A DNA stretch of 32,823 bases from an uncultured Collinsella sp. (GCA_900545995.1 URBM01000006.1:1-32823); one strand, 5' to 3'. Positions 24,705-32,315 are shown, counted from the first letter of the stretch. Made by a program: numbers and translations. Notes: a model not told the origin generated them from the sequence alone.

Positions 24705-25064
24705 GAATATGCAGCTACAACCTCATGACCTCCACATATGCCCATACTCGCACGACGTTTCATGCGCATTCCAACCAAATGCTGACCAAAAGCTTGACGG
24801 ATCTGTGGACAAGATACGGTGCCGTGAGGACAAGCTGAGCCAAGTCGCAGGTCAACGGGCGCATGGTTGTGGTCGCAAAATGCATACCAGTGGCCCACAG
24901 CACCACCCAAAGATTTTTAAATTCATTGCCAAATCGCTTATAAATACCCCTTTTGAACAATTGAGTTGATCAACTACGCTGGTCGGAAGTCGTTTTTTGG
25001 CATCTCAAACCCCGCTGCAACGCCAAACGCGGCCAAGCGTTTTAAAAAATGCCAACTTTTCTGT
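24705..25064. other. Gene-free intergenic stretch
   Basis: About 360 bases between the rpsF promoter and the tRNA-Ser promoter. Short frames exist on both strands, but none has both an SD and recognisable protein character. A perfect 12-bp palindrome AGTTGATCAACT lies at 24964-24975 and an AT-rich patch at 24910-24962. One sequence like an actinobacterial DnaA box occurs at 24804-24812, but it is alone. Confidence 0.5.
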
Positions 25065-25092
25065 TTGCACTTTGCGATTCCTCGTGTATACT
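25065..25092 (+). promoter_or_regulatory. Promoter of the tRNA-Ser genes
   Basis: -35 TTGCAC (25065-25070), a 16-base spacer and -10 TATACT (25087-25092), 17 bases before the first tRNA base. Confidence 0.65.
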
Positions 25093-25108
25093 GACTTTCG
25101 CATTTAAC

Positions 25109-25199
25109 GGAGAGTTGTCCGAGTGGCCGAAGGAGCACGATTGGAAATCGTGTAGGCGTCAAAAGCGTCTCCAGGGTTCAAATCCCTGACTCTCCGCCA
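25109..25199 (+). tRNA. tRNA-Ser (anticodon GGA)
   Basis: A 91-base class II tRNA with encoded CCA. Acceptor GGAGAGT pairs with ACTCTCC; the anticodon stem CACGA/TCGTG encloses TTGGAAA, giving anticodon GGA (25143-25145), which reads UCC and UCU. A long variable arm (GGCGTCAAAAGCGTC) and the TPsiC arm GGGTTCAAATCCC follow. It is succeeded by its own terminator. Confidence 0.97.
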
Positions 25200-25208
25200 G
25201 TTAATTCC

Positions 25209-25237
25209 AAAGCAGGCCTTCGAGCCTGCTTTGTTTT
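25209..25237 (+). terminator. Terminator after tRNA-Ser(GGA)
   Basis: AAAGCAGGC / GCCTGCTTT form a 9-bp stem with a 6-base loop, followed by GTTTTT. Confidence 0.9.
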
Positions 25238-25247
25238 TACCCCACGC

Positions 25248-25338
25248 GGAGGGGTGGCAGAGTGGTTGAATGCGGCGGTCTCGAAAACCGTTTGGCCTGT
25301 ATAAGGTCACGAGGGTTCGAATCCCTCCTCCTCCGCCA
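25248..25338 (+). tRNA. tRNA-Ser (anticodon CGA)
   Basis: A 91-base class II tRNA with encoded CCA. Acceptor GGAGGGG pairs with CTCCTCC with one G-T. The anticodon loop between CGGT and ACCG reads CTCGAAA, giving anticodon CGA for UCG codons. A long variable arm is present and the TPsiC arm GGGTTCGAATCCC is canonical. The terminator between it and the first tRNA suggests it has its own promoter or depends on readthrough. Confidence 0.96.
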
Positions 25339-25349
25339 TTTTGGTTGAG

Positions 25350-25376
25350 AAAGCTCCCAAGAATGGGAGCTTTTTT
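25350..25376 (+). terminator. Terminator after tRNA-Ser(CGA)
   Basis: AAAGCTCCC and GGGAGCTTT form a 9-bp stem with a 6-base loop, ending in TTTTTT. Confidence 0.93.
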
Positions 25377-25408
25377 GTTATCGAAATACGTCTCGATCCC
25401 ACGCTTCC

Positions 25409-25488
25409 CCAAACATGTACGTCACCCTCCAAAACCGACATTTTTCGACATCTTTGGAGGCTGACGTACACGTTTGGATTGAGCTCAC
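25409..25488 (-). repeat. 80-bp hairpin repeat, copy 1 (inverted)
   Basis: Read on the minus strand this copy starts GTGAGCTCAATCCAAAC and matches the copy at 26599-26679 with four substitutions and one indel by manual alignment. Within it, an arm of about 25 bases (containing TGTACGTC and CCTCCAAA) faces its complement (TTTTGGAGGGTGACGTACA) around a loop of about 17 bases, so each copy folds by itself. It begins ten bases after the stop of the nuclease-like gene. Confidence 0.9.
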
Positions 25489-25498
25489 GGGAGCGGCA

Positions 25499-26506
25499 CT
25501 ATTCGGAAGGTGCCTCCTCGTCTCGTATGCTTTTCCAGTTGCGGATAAGTGCCTTGCGTAGTTCGTTTTGTTTTCTCTGGTACCCGGTGTCGGTACAGCG
25601 AGGCATGCCGAGTGCTTCGCGAATGTTGTTCATGGCGCGGTGAAAGGCGAGCTGACTACTGAACTGAGCCGAAGTGAGCGTAACGATTCGATATCCCATT
25701 TGGGAGAGAACGGCCTCTCGCTCCGCATCTGCTCCCTTGCGCTCGAGCTCATCGTGAAAACCGCCCTTATATTCGATACCGAGCGCCCTGCGCTTATAGG
25801 TCACGAGCGCATCGATTTTGAGTGTTCGAGCTTTGGCGCAATGCCAGAGACGTTGAGGGATCTCGAGCGGTTTGTTGAGTTCGATACCTCGGATGCCAAC
25901 GCCGCCTTCGCTTGTTGGGAGCGAGAGGGCGATTGCCGAAGCGGTCTCCATAGGCGAGGCCGAGTGATCGTAGATGTGCCTGAGCGCAAGCCGTGCACGT
26001 GTGGCACCGGGTTTGCCGGGGTGCCGATCGAGCAGTTCGGTTATTTCATCCTTGGAGGTGGTGGCTGGTTGCTCGGTATAAGGGTCGGCGGGATTGAGCC
26101 TCATGCGATAATCGCCGCAAACTTCATAGCCATATTCGAGATATTCGATCCTATCCATCCACTCGGCAGCGAGCGCGAAGGTGAAGGCTTCGTCGGTGAT
26201 GAAGATTCCGGGCGTCAACTCGTTAATATGCTCGTAGGGAAGATTTTGTCCAAGAATGTGGCAAACGACGCCTTTGGTACGAATTCGCTCAAATTCGAAT
26301 ACAACCGCGATATCGATAGTCTTAAGCATATCGGACGGAATGCCGCAGTCGGTAAGGGCCTGTCGTATGCGCGCAACACGTTGCTGGGTGGAGATGCCTT
26401 GTGCGCCTATCTGGTAGTCGTGCCGCGCAAGAGACTGAACCAAATTCTGGGGTGCATGATGGACAAGCCATGCGGTTTTATGCGAAATGAGAACAGGGGT
26501 ATCCAT
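25499..26506 (-). CDS. PD-(D/E)XK nuclease-like protein (DUF559-like C-terminal domain)
   Basis: A 335-residue protein with no signal peptide. The C-terminal part holds a plausible restriction-endonuclease-fold core: D232 in LKIDALVTY, then E245-Y-K247 in GIEYKGG (a D-x12-E-x-K pattern), followed by DAEREAVLSQMGYRIVTLTSAQF, which resembles the Gyrvlrv strand of DUF559/Vsr-like proteins. The N-terminal 220 residues (opening PVLISHKTAWLVHHAPQ) look like the AbiEi-like region often joined to DUF559 in Actinobacteria, but that is from memory and weaker. GAGAGG six bases before ATG 26506 supports the start. The gene stands alone between inverted 80-bp hairpin repeats. A role in defence, repair or repeat mobility is possible and not shown. 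Confidence 0.65.
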   Translation of the reverse strand: MDTPVLISHKTAWLVHHAPQNLVQSLARHDYQIGAQGISTQQRVARIRQALTDCGIPSDMLKTIDIAVVFEFERIRTKGVVCHILGQNLPYEHINELTPGIFITDEAFTFALAAEWMDRIEYLEYGYEVCGDYRMRLNPADPYTEQPATTSKDEITELLDRHPGKPGATRARLALRHIYDHSASPMETASAIALSLPTSEGGVGIRGIELNKPLEIPQRLWHCAKARTLKIDALVTYKRRALGIEYKGGFHDELERKGADAEREAVLSQMGYRIVTLTSAQFSSQLAFHRAMNNIREALGMPRCTDTGYQRKQNELRKALIRNWKSIRDEEAPSE

Positions 26507-26598
26507 TGAGGGCCTCTCGCTCTGAGCCGGTATCCAACTCTTATGTCCGTTGAAGTGGGGAAATATACCGGATGTGAGTAAATCAACTCACTCATGCT

Positions 26599-26679
26599 GT
26601 GAGCTCAATCCAAACATGTACGTCCGCCTCCAAAGATGTCGAAAAATGCCGTTTTTGGAGGGTGACGTACATGTTTTGG
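26599..26679 (+). repeat. 81-bp hairpin repeat, copy 2
   Basis: Starts GTGAGCTCAATCCAAAC and ends ACATGTTTTGG; it is inverted relative to the copy at 25409-25488. Its arms, CCAAACATGTACGTC then CGCCTCCAAA, face TTTTGGAGGGTGACGTACATG around a loop rich in GAAAAATG. It lies 92 bases upstream of the nuclease-like start and 131 before the next gene. A separate small hairpin GTGAGT/ACTCAC sits just outside at about 26574-26591. Confidence 0.9.
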
Positions 26680-26810
26680 ATCCCTGGCATTCCAGCAATG
26701 CCATGTCAGCATCCGCTGCCAACCGTTTACCGAGCAATAGGGTCGCAATCGGCGCTGAACATGTACTATGTACGGGCATTGTCCAAATCCGTAATCCAAA
26801 GGACCCCATC

Positions 26811-27500
26811 TTGCCCGTCGTCGCCGCTATGACCATTACCTCACATGCCTCGGATGCCATGGTCGCTATTCCGTTTTGGCTCGAGATGTTCGCCGTTGTC
26901 GCTGCATCGATCTCGGGTGTACTGGTTGCGCGCGAGCACAAACTCGACCTGGTGGGTGCAGTTGCGCTCGCGGTGGTTTGCGGCCTGGGCGGCGGTCTTT
27001 TGCGCGATATGACGCTGCAGGTGGGCAACGTCTACATCCTCAACCAGCCGATGGCGCTCCCGCTTTCCATTGCCACGGCAGCCATCATCTACATTTTCCC
27101 GGCAATCGTCGACAAACCCGAAAAACTCATTCCCCTGCTCGACATCATCTCGGTCGGCATCTATGCCGCCACCGGAGCGGACAAGGCGCTTGTCTACGGC
27201 TTTGCACCGGCGGTGTGCATCATGATGGGCTTTTTTACCGCGGTGGGCGGCGGCATGTTGCGCGACGGCTTTATGGGCGTGGTTCCGGGCATTTTCCAAC
27301 GTACTAACTTTTATGCCATCGCCGCCATCGCCGGATCGACAAGCTATGTGTGTCTCGTTATGAGCGGCATCATGAGCAATGTCGCCGCGCTGGTCGTATG
27401 CGTTGTCGTGACCATGGGTCTGCGCTGGCTCTCGCTGCGCTTTGACATCAAAAGCCCCACCGAAGAAGATATCGCGCGCTTCTTGCACCGTAAAAAGTAG
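26811..27500 (+). CDS. TRIC/UPF0126-family membrane protein (YicG-like)
   Basis: A 229-residue membrane protein with seven hydrophobic helices. Two copies of the family repeat are visible: AVALAVVCGLGGGLLRDMTL and FFTAVGGGMLRDGFMG, each with the GGGxxRD motif typical of UPF0126 (TRIC-type cation channels). The C-terminal tail FDIKSPTEEDIARFLHRKK is cytoplasmic. The best start is TTG 26811, with AAAGGA seven bases upstream; ATG 26829 has no clear SD and would give 223 residues. A longer frame back to 26550 would run through the hairpin repeat and is unlikely. Confidence 0.9.
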   Translation: MPVVAAMTITSHASDAMVAIPFWLEMFAVVAASISGVLVAREHKLDLVGAVALAVVCGLGGGLLRDMTLQVGNVYILNQPMALPLSIATAAIIYIFPAIVDKPEKLIPLLDIISVGIYAATGADKALVYGFAPAVCIMMGFFTAVGGGMLRDGFMGVVPGIFQRTNFYAIAAIAGSTSYVCLVMSGIMSNVAALVVCVVVTMGLRWLSLRFDIKSPTEEDIARFLHRKK

Positions 27501-27569
27501 ACAGCACGGCACGACCCTTCGAAATGCAACCGAGAGGTTCTTTTAGAGCGCCCACGCGTTGGGTACCCT

Positions 27570-27594
27570 GTTAGATATATGCCGAGTATCTAAC
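27570..27594. promoter_or_regulatory. Inverted repeat before the bactofilin-like gene
   Basis: GTTAGATA and TATCTAAC are perfect 8-bp arms with a 9-base spacer, ending directly before the SD GAAGGA (27595-27600). It may be an operator or an mRNA hairpin over the ribosome site. Confidence 0.5.
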
Positions 27595-27606
27595 GAAGGA
27601 TTCACT

Positions 27607-28752
27607 ATGCCCTGCAATCAATTCCCGTTGACCCAGCGCCGTAAAGCATGGGGCCGCATCACCATCCTATTCGCGCTCATCGCGCTGGCGATCACCGTGC
27701 TTCCCACGGCGTCGTTCGCCGGCACGGACACCGCAGGCAACGTACTTGCGACCGACAATGACGCCAATCCGTCCGGCGTTGAGGGTGACCTGTACTGGGC
27801 CGGTCAGGCCCTCAACTTGGATGATGTGTCCATCGACCGCGATATCATCGCCGCGGGCGATACCCTCTCTATCCGCGACTGCACGGTGGGTGGCGCCGTC
27901 CGCTTGGCGGCACGCACTATCGATATCGCCAAGACCACGGTTGACGGCAGCGTTACGGTTGCCGGCCAGCACATCGTCCTCAACACCGATAGCACTGCCA
28001 GTTGCTTCTACGCAGTGGGCGAGACGGTCGCCCTGCGCGGCTCCGTCAAGTCGGCAGCGCTCGCGGGCGACACGGTGACTATCGACGGCACGGTCAATGG
28101 CGATGTCGAGGTTTGGGCCGACAAGCTCATCCTGGGCAAGAACGCCCACATCACCGGCACCGTGAACGCGCACGTCTCCGAGGACCCCGAGCGTGCCGCA
28201 GGCGCCGAGGTAGGCGCGCTCAAGATCGAGCGCACCGAGAACGAGGATACTTCCACCGTTAACGATGTCATCGGCGGTATCGTCGCCGCGGCACTCTCGA
28301 CCTGCTTTGTCGCTCTGCTGCTCGAGCTCGTCTTTCCGCGCGCGACCGCCAGCGCCGCCGGCATGCTCCACCAGCGCCCCATGCCCCTGTGGGTGAGCGG
28401 TCTTCTGAGCACGATTGCTATCGTCCCCGCCGTCCTACTGCTGATTATCTCTATCGCTGGTCTGTCGCTTGCCGGAGCCCTCTTGTGCGGCGTTATCGGC
28501 ATCGCGTTGGTGTCGAGTGCCTTTGCGGGGTGTGCGATCGCCCGCATGGTCGGACACAGCCAGAACCGTTACGCCATGGCGGCCGTAGGTGGCATCGCCG
28601 CGGGCGCGCTTACGGCAATCCCCCTCGTAGGTGATTTCATCAGCGGCGTGACCTTCGTCTTTACACTCGGCTACATCATCCAGATCATCTGGCGCAACGC
28701 CCACCTCAAACCGCAGCAGCCGGCTAACACGCCAGGACTCCCCACCGCTTAG
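27607..28752 (+). CDS. Secreted bactofilin-like protein with C-terminal membrane helices
   Basis: A 381-residue protein. Residues 1-38 form a signal peptide or N-terminal anchor (basic RRKAWGR, a hydrophobic core, then ASFA before GTDT). Residues about 50-200 are a repeating pattern of short beta strands with GDT, VDGSV and VNGDVEVWADKLILGKNAHITGTV, as in bactofilin/polymer-forming beta-solenoids. From about 215, three or four hydrophobic stretches (VIGGIVAAALSTCFVALLLE, LLSTIAIVPAVLLLIISIAGLSLAGALL, AAGALTAIPLVGDFISGVTFVF) form a membrane domain. The solenoid would face outside, unlike cytoplasmic bactofilins. Start ATG 27607 follows GAAGGA by six bases. A structural or stress-related envelope role is inferred. 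Confidence 0.72.
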   Translation: MPCNQFPLTQRRKAWGRITILFALIALAITVLPTASFAGTDTAGNVLATDNDANPSGVEGDLYWAGQALNLDDVSIDRDIIAAGDTLSIRDCTVGGAVRLAARTIDIAKTTVDGSVTVAGQHIVLNTDSTASCFYAVGETVALRGSVKSAALAGDTVTIDGTVNGDVEVWADKLILGKNAHITGTVNAHVSEDPERAAGAEVGALKIERTENEDTSTVNDVIGGIVAAALSTCFVALLLELVFPRATASAAGMLHQRPMPLWVSGLLSTIAIVPAVLLLIISIAGLSLAGALLCGVIGIALVSSAFAGCAIARMVGHSQNRYAMAAVGGIAAGALTAIPLVGDFISGVTFVFTLGYIIQIIWRNAHLKPQQPANTPGLPTA

Positions 28753-28758
28753 CCGCCA

Positions 28759-28793
28759 ACCACCATAAAGGGGCCAGGCACCTTTGTGGTGGT
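28759..28793. repeat. REP-like hairpin after the bactofilin-like gene
   Basis: CCACCATAAAGG (28760-28771) faces CCTTTGTGGTGG (28781-28792) with one T/G wobble; the loop holds GGCCAGGCA. The combination of CCAGGCACCTTTG and flanking arms resembles dispersed REP-type sequences in several bacteria (recalled, not searched). It may also end transcription of the upstream gene, though no T-run follows. Confidence 0.55.
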
Positions 28794-28815
28794 GCAGACC
28801 AGCTCAGTCCCTGTG

Positions 28816-28853
28816 CACAAAAAGGGCGCCGACCATTGCGGTCGACGCCCTTT
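28816..28853 (-). terminator. Terminator of the typA operon
   Basis: AAAGGGCGCCGACC (28821-28834) and GGTCGACGCCCTTT (28840-28853) pair at 13 of 14 positions with a 5-base loop; on the minus strand TTTTTGTG follows. It starts 27 bases after the typA stop. Confidence 0.9.
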
Positions 28854-28880
28854 CTTATTGGCGGTTATAAGCCCCAGTGC

Positions 28881-30719
28881 TTATTTGTTGACCTGACCGG
28901 CGCGGACAGCAGCCTTCTTACGGTCGGTGGCGTTGAGCAGACGCTTGCGCAGGCGGATGTTCTTGGGAGTGATCTCCACCAGCTCGTCGTCGGCAATGTA
29001 CTCCAGCGCCTCCTCCAGCGAGAAGGTGCGAGGCGGCACCAGCTGGACGGAGATATCGGAGGTGGAGGAACGCTGGTTGCCCAGGTTCTTGGTACGGGCG
29101 ATGTTGACGACCATGTCGCCAGCCTTGCTGCGCTCGCCCACGATCATGCCCTCGTAGCACTCGGTGCCCGGCTCAACAAACAGCTGGCCGCGCTCCTGCA
29201 GCGTACCCAGAGCGTAGGCAACGGCCTTCTCGGTGGTCATGGAGATCATGGCGCCGTTCTGACGGTTGCCGATCTCGCCGGCGTAGGGGCCGTACTCCAG
29301 GAAGGTGTGGTAGAACACGCCCTCGCCGTGAGTGACGTTCATGATGCGGTTCTTAAGACCCATGATGCCGCGGGTCGGGATCTTAAACTCGAGGTGCGTC
29401 ACGATGCCCGAGGTATCCATGCTCGTCATGATGCCGCCGGAGGTACCGAAGACCTCAACGACCTTGCCCGAGTACTCGTCCGGGCACTCGACGACGGCCT
29501 GCTCGACGGGCTCCATCTTGTTGCCGTTCTCGTCCTTCTTAAACAGAACGCGGGGACGGCCGACCTGGAACTCAAAGCCCTCGCGGCGCATGGACTCCAT
29601 CAGGACGGACAGGTGCAGAATGCCGCGACCCGAGACCTCGACGCCGCTCTTGTCCTCGAGCTCCTCGATCTTCATGGTCACGTTGTTCTCGGCCTCGTTG
29701 AACAGGCGCTCCTTGAGCTGACGGGCGCCCACGATGTCGCCGTCGCGACCGACGAGCGGGGAGGTCGAAGCCTCAAAGACGATGGACAGGGTCGGCGGGT
29801 CAATCTCGATGGGCTCGAGCTCGACGGGGTTCTCGGGATCGGTGTAGACATCGCCGATATCGGTGCGGTCGATGCCCACGACGGCGGCGATGTCACCGGC
29901 GCCGACTTCCTGGCACTCGGTGCGGCCCAGGTAGTCGAAGGTAAAGAGCTGCTTGACGGTAGAGGTGGCGCTGGAGCCGTCGTTCTTGACAACCAGGATC
30001 TGGTCGCCCTGGTGGATGGTGCCGGAGTACACGCGACCGATGCCGATACGGCCAACGAAGTTGGAGTGGTCGATGGTCACGCACTGCATGGCCAGCGGGG
30101 CGTTCTCGTCAACCTCGGGCGCGGGCATATCGTCGATGATCATGTCGAGCAGCGGGTACATGTCCATGTTGCCGTCGTTGGGGTCAAGGCGGGCAAAGCC
30201 ATTCATGGCGCTGGCGTAGACCACGTGCTCCATGGCGAACTCAAGCTGGTCGTCGGTGGCACCCAGGTCGGCCATGAGGTCCAGGCAGTCGTTGTAGGCC
30301 TTCTCGGGGTTTGCGCCCGGACGATCGATCTTGTTGATGACGATCATGATCTTAAGGCCGGTGTCGATAGCGTGACGCAGCACGAAGCGGGTCTGGGGCA
30401 TGGGGCCCTCAAAAGCGTCGACCAGCAGCAGGGCGCCGTCGGCCATACGCAGCACGCGCTCGACCTCGCCGCCAAAGTCGGCGTGGCCCGGGGTGTCGAT
30501 GACGTTGATCTTAACGTCCTTGTACTCGATAGAGATGTTCTTGGCGAGAATCGTAATGCCGCGCTCGCGCTCCTGGTCGTTAGAGTCCAGGACGCGGTCC
30601 TCGACCTGCTGGTTGGCACGGAAGGCGTCCGTGGCACGCAGGAGCTTGTCGACCATCGTCGTCTTGCCGTGATCGACGTGGGCGATGATGGCGATGTTCC
30701 TCAGATTGTCTACGCGCAT
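28881..30719 (-). CDS. typA: Ribosome-associated GTPase TypA/BipA
   Basis: A 612-residue translational GTPase of the EF-G type that aids ribosome assembly and stress adaptation. G1 is AHVDHGKTT, the switch region ERERGITI, G3 DTPGHADFGGE, G4 NKIDRPGA; domain II and the EF-G-like domains follow, with SGRGILHLSVLMESMRREGFEFQVGRPRV and a C-terminal domain ending RVRAGQVNK-like (KKAAVRAGQVNK). Length matches the family. AGGGGA five bases before the ATG sets the start. It is last in the leftward run and has a strong terminator. Confidence 0.98.
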   Translation of the reverse strand: MRVDNLRNIAIIAHVDHGKTTMVDKLLRATDAFRANQQVEDRVLDSNDQERERGITILAKNISIEYKDVKINVIDTPGHADFGGEVERVLRMADGALLLVDAFEGPMPQTRFVLRHAIDTGLKIMIVINKIDRPGANPEKAYNDCLDLMADLGATDDQLEFAMEHVVYASAMNGFARLDPNDGNMDMYPLLDMIIDDMPAPEVDENAPLAMQCVTIDHSNFVGRIGIGRVYSGTIHQGDQILVVKNDGSSATSTVKQLFTFDYLGRTECQEVGAGDIAAVVGIDRTDIGDVYTDPENPVELEPIEIDPPTLSIVFEASTSPLVGRDGDIVGARQLKERLFNEAENNVTMKIEELEDKSGVEVSGRGILHLSVLMESMRREGFEFQVGRPRVLFKKDENGNKMEPVEQAVVECPDEYSGKVVEVFGTSGGIMTSMDTSGIVTHLEFKIPTRGIMGLKNRIMNVTHGEGVFYHTFLEYGPYAGEIGNRQNGAMISMTTEKAVAYALGTLQERGQLFVEPGTECYEGMIVGERSKAGDMVVNIARTKNLGNQRSSTSDISVQLVPPRTFSLEEALEYIADDELVEITPKNIRLRKRLLNATDRKKAAVRAGQVNK

Positions 30720-30836
30720 GTAGTTCCCCTATCTTCTATCCATATACAAACGGCACGCGTATGCGACCCGCCCAGCAATGCAACGCTCAGCGGGAATATT
30801 GAGCCTTTTACCGAAAACTCGTTTATTTTAGCGATT

Positions 30837-31286
30837 TTAGATAAGAGGGGTTTCCTCACCTGCAGGTTCAGGGTCGCTCCACATAAAACCATCGCCGGCA
30901 CCCATGCCCTCATACAGCACATATGCCGAAAAACCGCTCTCGAGCGTGGTTTCGAAGAAGCTCACGAGCAGGGCGTCATGGTAGCCGCCATCGATCTCGA
31001 CACAACCGGTGTAGCCGATGGCGTAACGGGCGATGCGGCCCAGACCCTCGTCCTTAAGGCCCATCTTGTGCTCGGAGATAAAGTTGGTGGCCGCCTCCAG
31101 GCACGCCTCTTCGCCGTCCTCGTCGAGCGCCGCCAGATATCGGTTGGAAGCAGCGTCCTCGATTGCCACGACCACGCCCGGGTTCTCGCCCGCGGCCAGG
31201 TCGTCCAAGAAGGCGCCGATCAGATCGCACACCATGGCGTCGAGCTCGGCGGAGACGTTACCGGCGTCCTGCATATCCTGTGCCAT
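30837..31286 (-). CDS. Unknown small acidic protein
   Basis: I do not recognise a family. The 149-residue protein is acidic and soluble, with no signal or membrane segment. Visible features are a helical N-terminal part (VSAELDAMVCDLIGAFLDDLAAGENPGVVVAIED), a middle helical region and a beta-rich end (RIARYAIGYTGCVEIDGGYHDALLVSFFETTLESGFSAYVLYEG). GGAAGG seven bases before ATG 31286 supports the start. It lies 30 bases after the small membrane protein gene and 117 before typA, so it may be co-transcribed with both. Confidence 0.72.
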   Translation of the reverse strand: MAQDMQDAGNVSAELDAMVCDLIGAFLDDLAAGENPGVVVAIEDAASNRYLAALDEDGEEACLEAATNFISEHKMGLKDEGLGRIARYAIGYTGCVEIDGGYHDALLVSFFETTLESGFSAYVLYEGMGAGDGFMWSDPEPAGEETPLI

Positions 31287-31316
31287 CTTTAGACCTTCCC
31301 ATCGAGTCCGGCGTCG

Positions 31317-31673
31317 TTACAGTTCCTGTGCCTCGGCGGCGATCTTAGCGGCAGCGTCACGGGCGCGCATCATATCCATCGCGCGCTTGTCGAGCACCTT
31401 GATCTGACTAGTCAGCATTACCGCGTCGACCACACCCCAGATCACCAGGCCCGTAGAGATCGAAAACCCAAGCGCACCAACTGTACCACGAAGGCGCGAG
31501 CAGATTGCCGCGACAAGGACGGAGATGACAACCATCTTGATAAACGAGCCGCGGCGTTCACGAAGCGTGCGGGCCTGCGTCACATAGGCAATGCGAGCCG
31601 CCTCGGATGCCTCCGAGCGCATTTGGGCTTCACGCGCGATGGCGGCCGCTTCAGCCGATACGCGGGTACCCAT
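31317..31673 (-). CDS. Small two-helix membrane protein, unknown
   Basis: About 118 residues. A charged N-terminal helix (AAAIAREAQMRSEASEAARIAYVTQARTLRERRGSFIK) precedes two transmembrane helices (about VVISVLVAAICSRL and GALGFSISTGLVIWGVVDAVML), then a charged C-terminal helix (IKVLDKRAMDMMRARDAAAKIAAEAQEL). The frame touches the DUF151 stop at 31703, but GAGAGG six bases before ATG 31673 is the only good site. No function can be named. Confidence 0.7.
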   Translation of the reverse strand: MGTRVSAEAAAIAREAQMRSEASEAARIAYVTQARTLRERRGSFIKMVVISVLVAAICSRLRGTVGALGFSISTGLVIWGVVDAVMLTSQIKVLDKRAMDMMRARDAAAKIAAEAQEL

Positions 31674-31703
31674 CAGCGACCTCTCCGCTCGCGTGCCAGA
31701 CAT

Positions 31704-32204
31704 TTAGAAATCATCGGGGGAGAGCGTATGGACGAACTCGTCGAACTTCTCGAACTCCTGCTCGTCGTCGACTTCCTCGGCGTGCGGTGAGACGGTACCC
31801 AAGCGATTCATGATGTCGTCTTCGACGAACATGGGGGCATTACTGCGTACGGCGAGGGCGATGGCGTCGCTCGGACGTGCATCGATCCTATGCTCGCTGC
31901 CATCGGCCAGCACGACAACCGTCGCATAGAACACCGGCGGCTCGGCACGAACGATCTCGATGCGCTCGAGCTTGGCGCCCAGGGCATCGACGGTGTCAAG
32001 CAGCAGGTCATGCGTTATCGGGCGCTCGGCGCGACCGCTATCGATGCCGCGGCTAATGGCCGCGGCCTCAAACGAACCGGTCTGAATGGAAAGCGAACGC
32101 AGGGGTGCCGTCAAATCCGACTTGCCGCAGCGCTCGCGAAGCACGATAAGCGATGGCACGGGACCGGCGGCCATGACGATGGTCTCTATGTCGACACGAA
32201 CCAT
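31704..32204 (-). CDS. Bifunctional nuclease family protein (DUF151)
   Basis: A 166-residue soluble protein. The core VRVDIETIVMAAGPVPSLIVLRE, AAAISRGID, RPITHDLLLDTVDALGAKLERIEI, FYATVVVLADGSEHRIDARPSDAIALAVRSNAPMFVEDDIM is the DUF151 pattern; the SDAIALAVR block is the most conserved part. Some homologues have DNase and RNase activity, but this is not established for this clade. The C terminus is acidic. GGAGG six to seven bases before ATG 32204 sets the start. It leads the leftward run that includes the two unknown genes and typA. Confidence 0.88.
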   Translation of the reverse strand: MVRVDIETIVMAAGPVPSLIVLRERCGKSDLTAPLRSLSIQTGSFEAAAISRGIDSGRAERPITHDLLLDTVDALGAKLERIEIVRAEPPVFYATVVVLADGSEHRIDARPSDAIALAVRSNAPMFVEDDIMNRLGTVSPHAEEVDDEQEFEKFDEFVHTLSPDDF

Positions 32205-32315
32205 GGAACACCTCCGGTACGTAGCGGTTAACACGCGGCAGGGTTGCCGCATTGAATAGCTATACTACCCAATCTTTCGCACAGCACACAAAACCAAAAT
32301 GAGATTTATCGCAGA

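Noticed and set aside
24804..24812. TGTGGACAA, the complement of an actinobacterial DnaA box, near dnaB and the rpsF cluster.
   Set aside because: Only one box, no cluster, no dnaA or dnaN nearby; not enough for an origin.
25109..26679. An integrative element using tRNA-Ser as attachment site.
   Set aside because: No integrase gene and no direct repeat of the tRNA 3' end beyond the nuclease-like gene.
26550..26810. An upstream extension of the TRIC-family gene.
   Set aside because: It would translate through the 81-bp hairpin repeat and has no homology to the family; the SD-supported start is at 26811.
28836..31292. A rightward open frame of about 818 codons opposite typA and the 30837 gene.
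   Set aside because: Antisense shadow of typA; it runs through the typA terminator and promoter regions.
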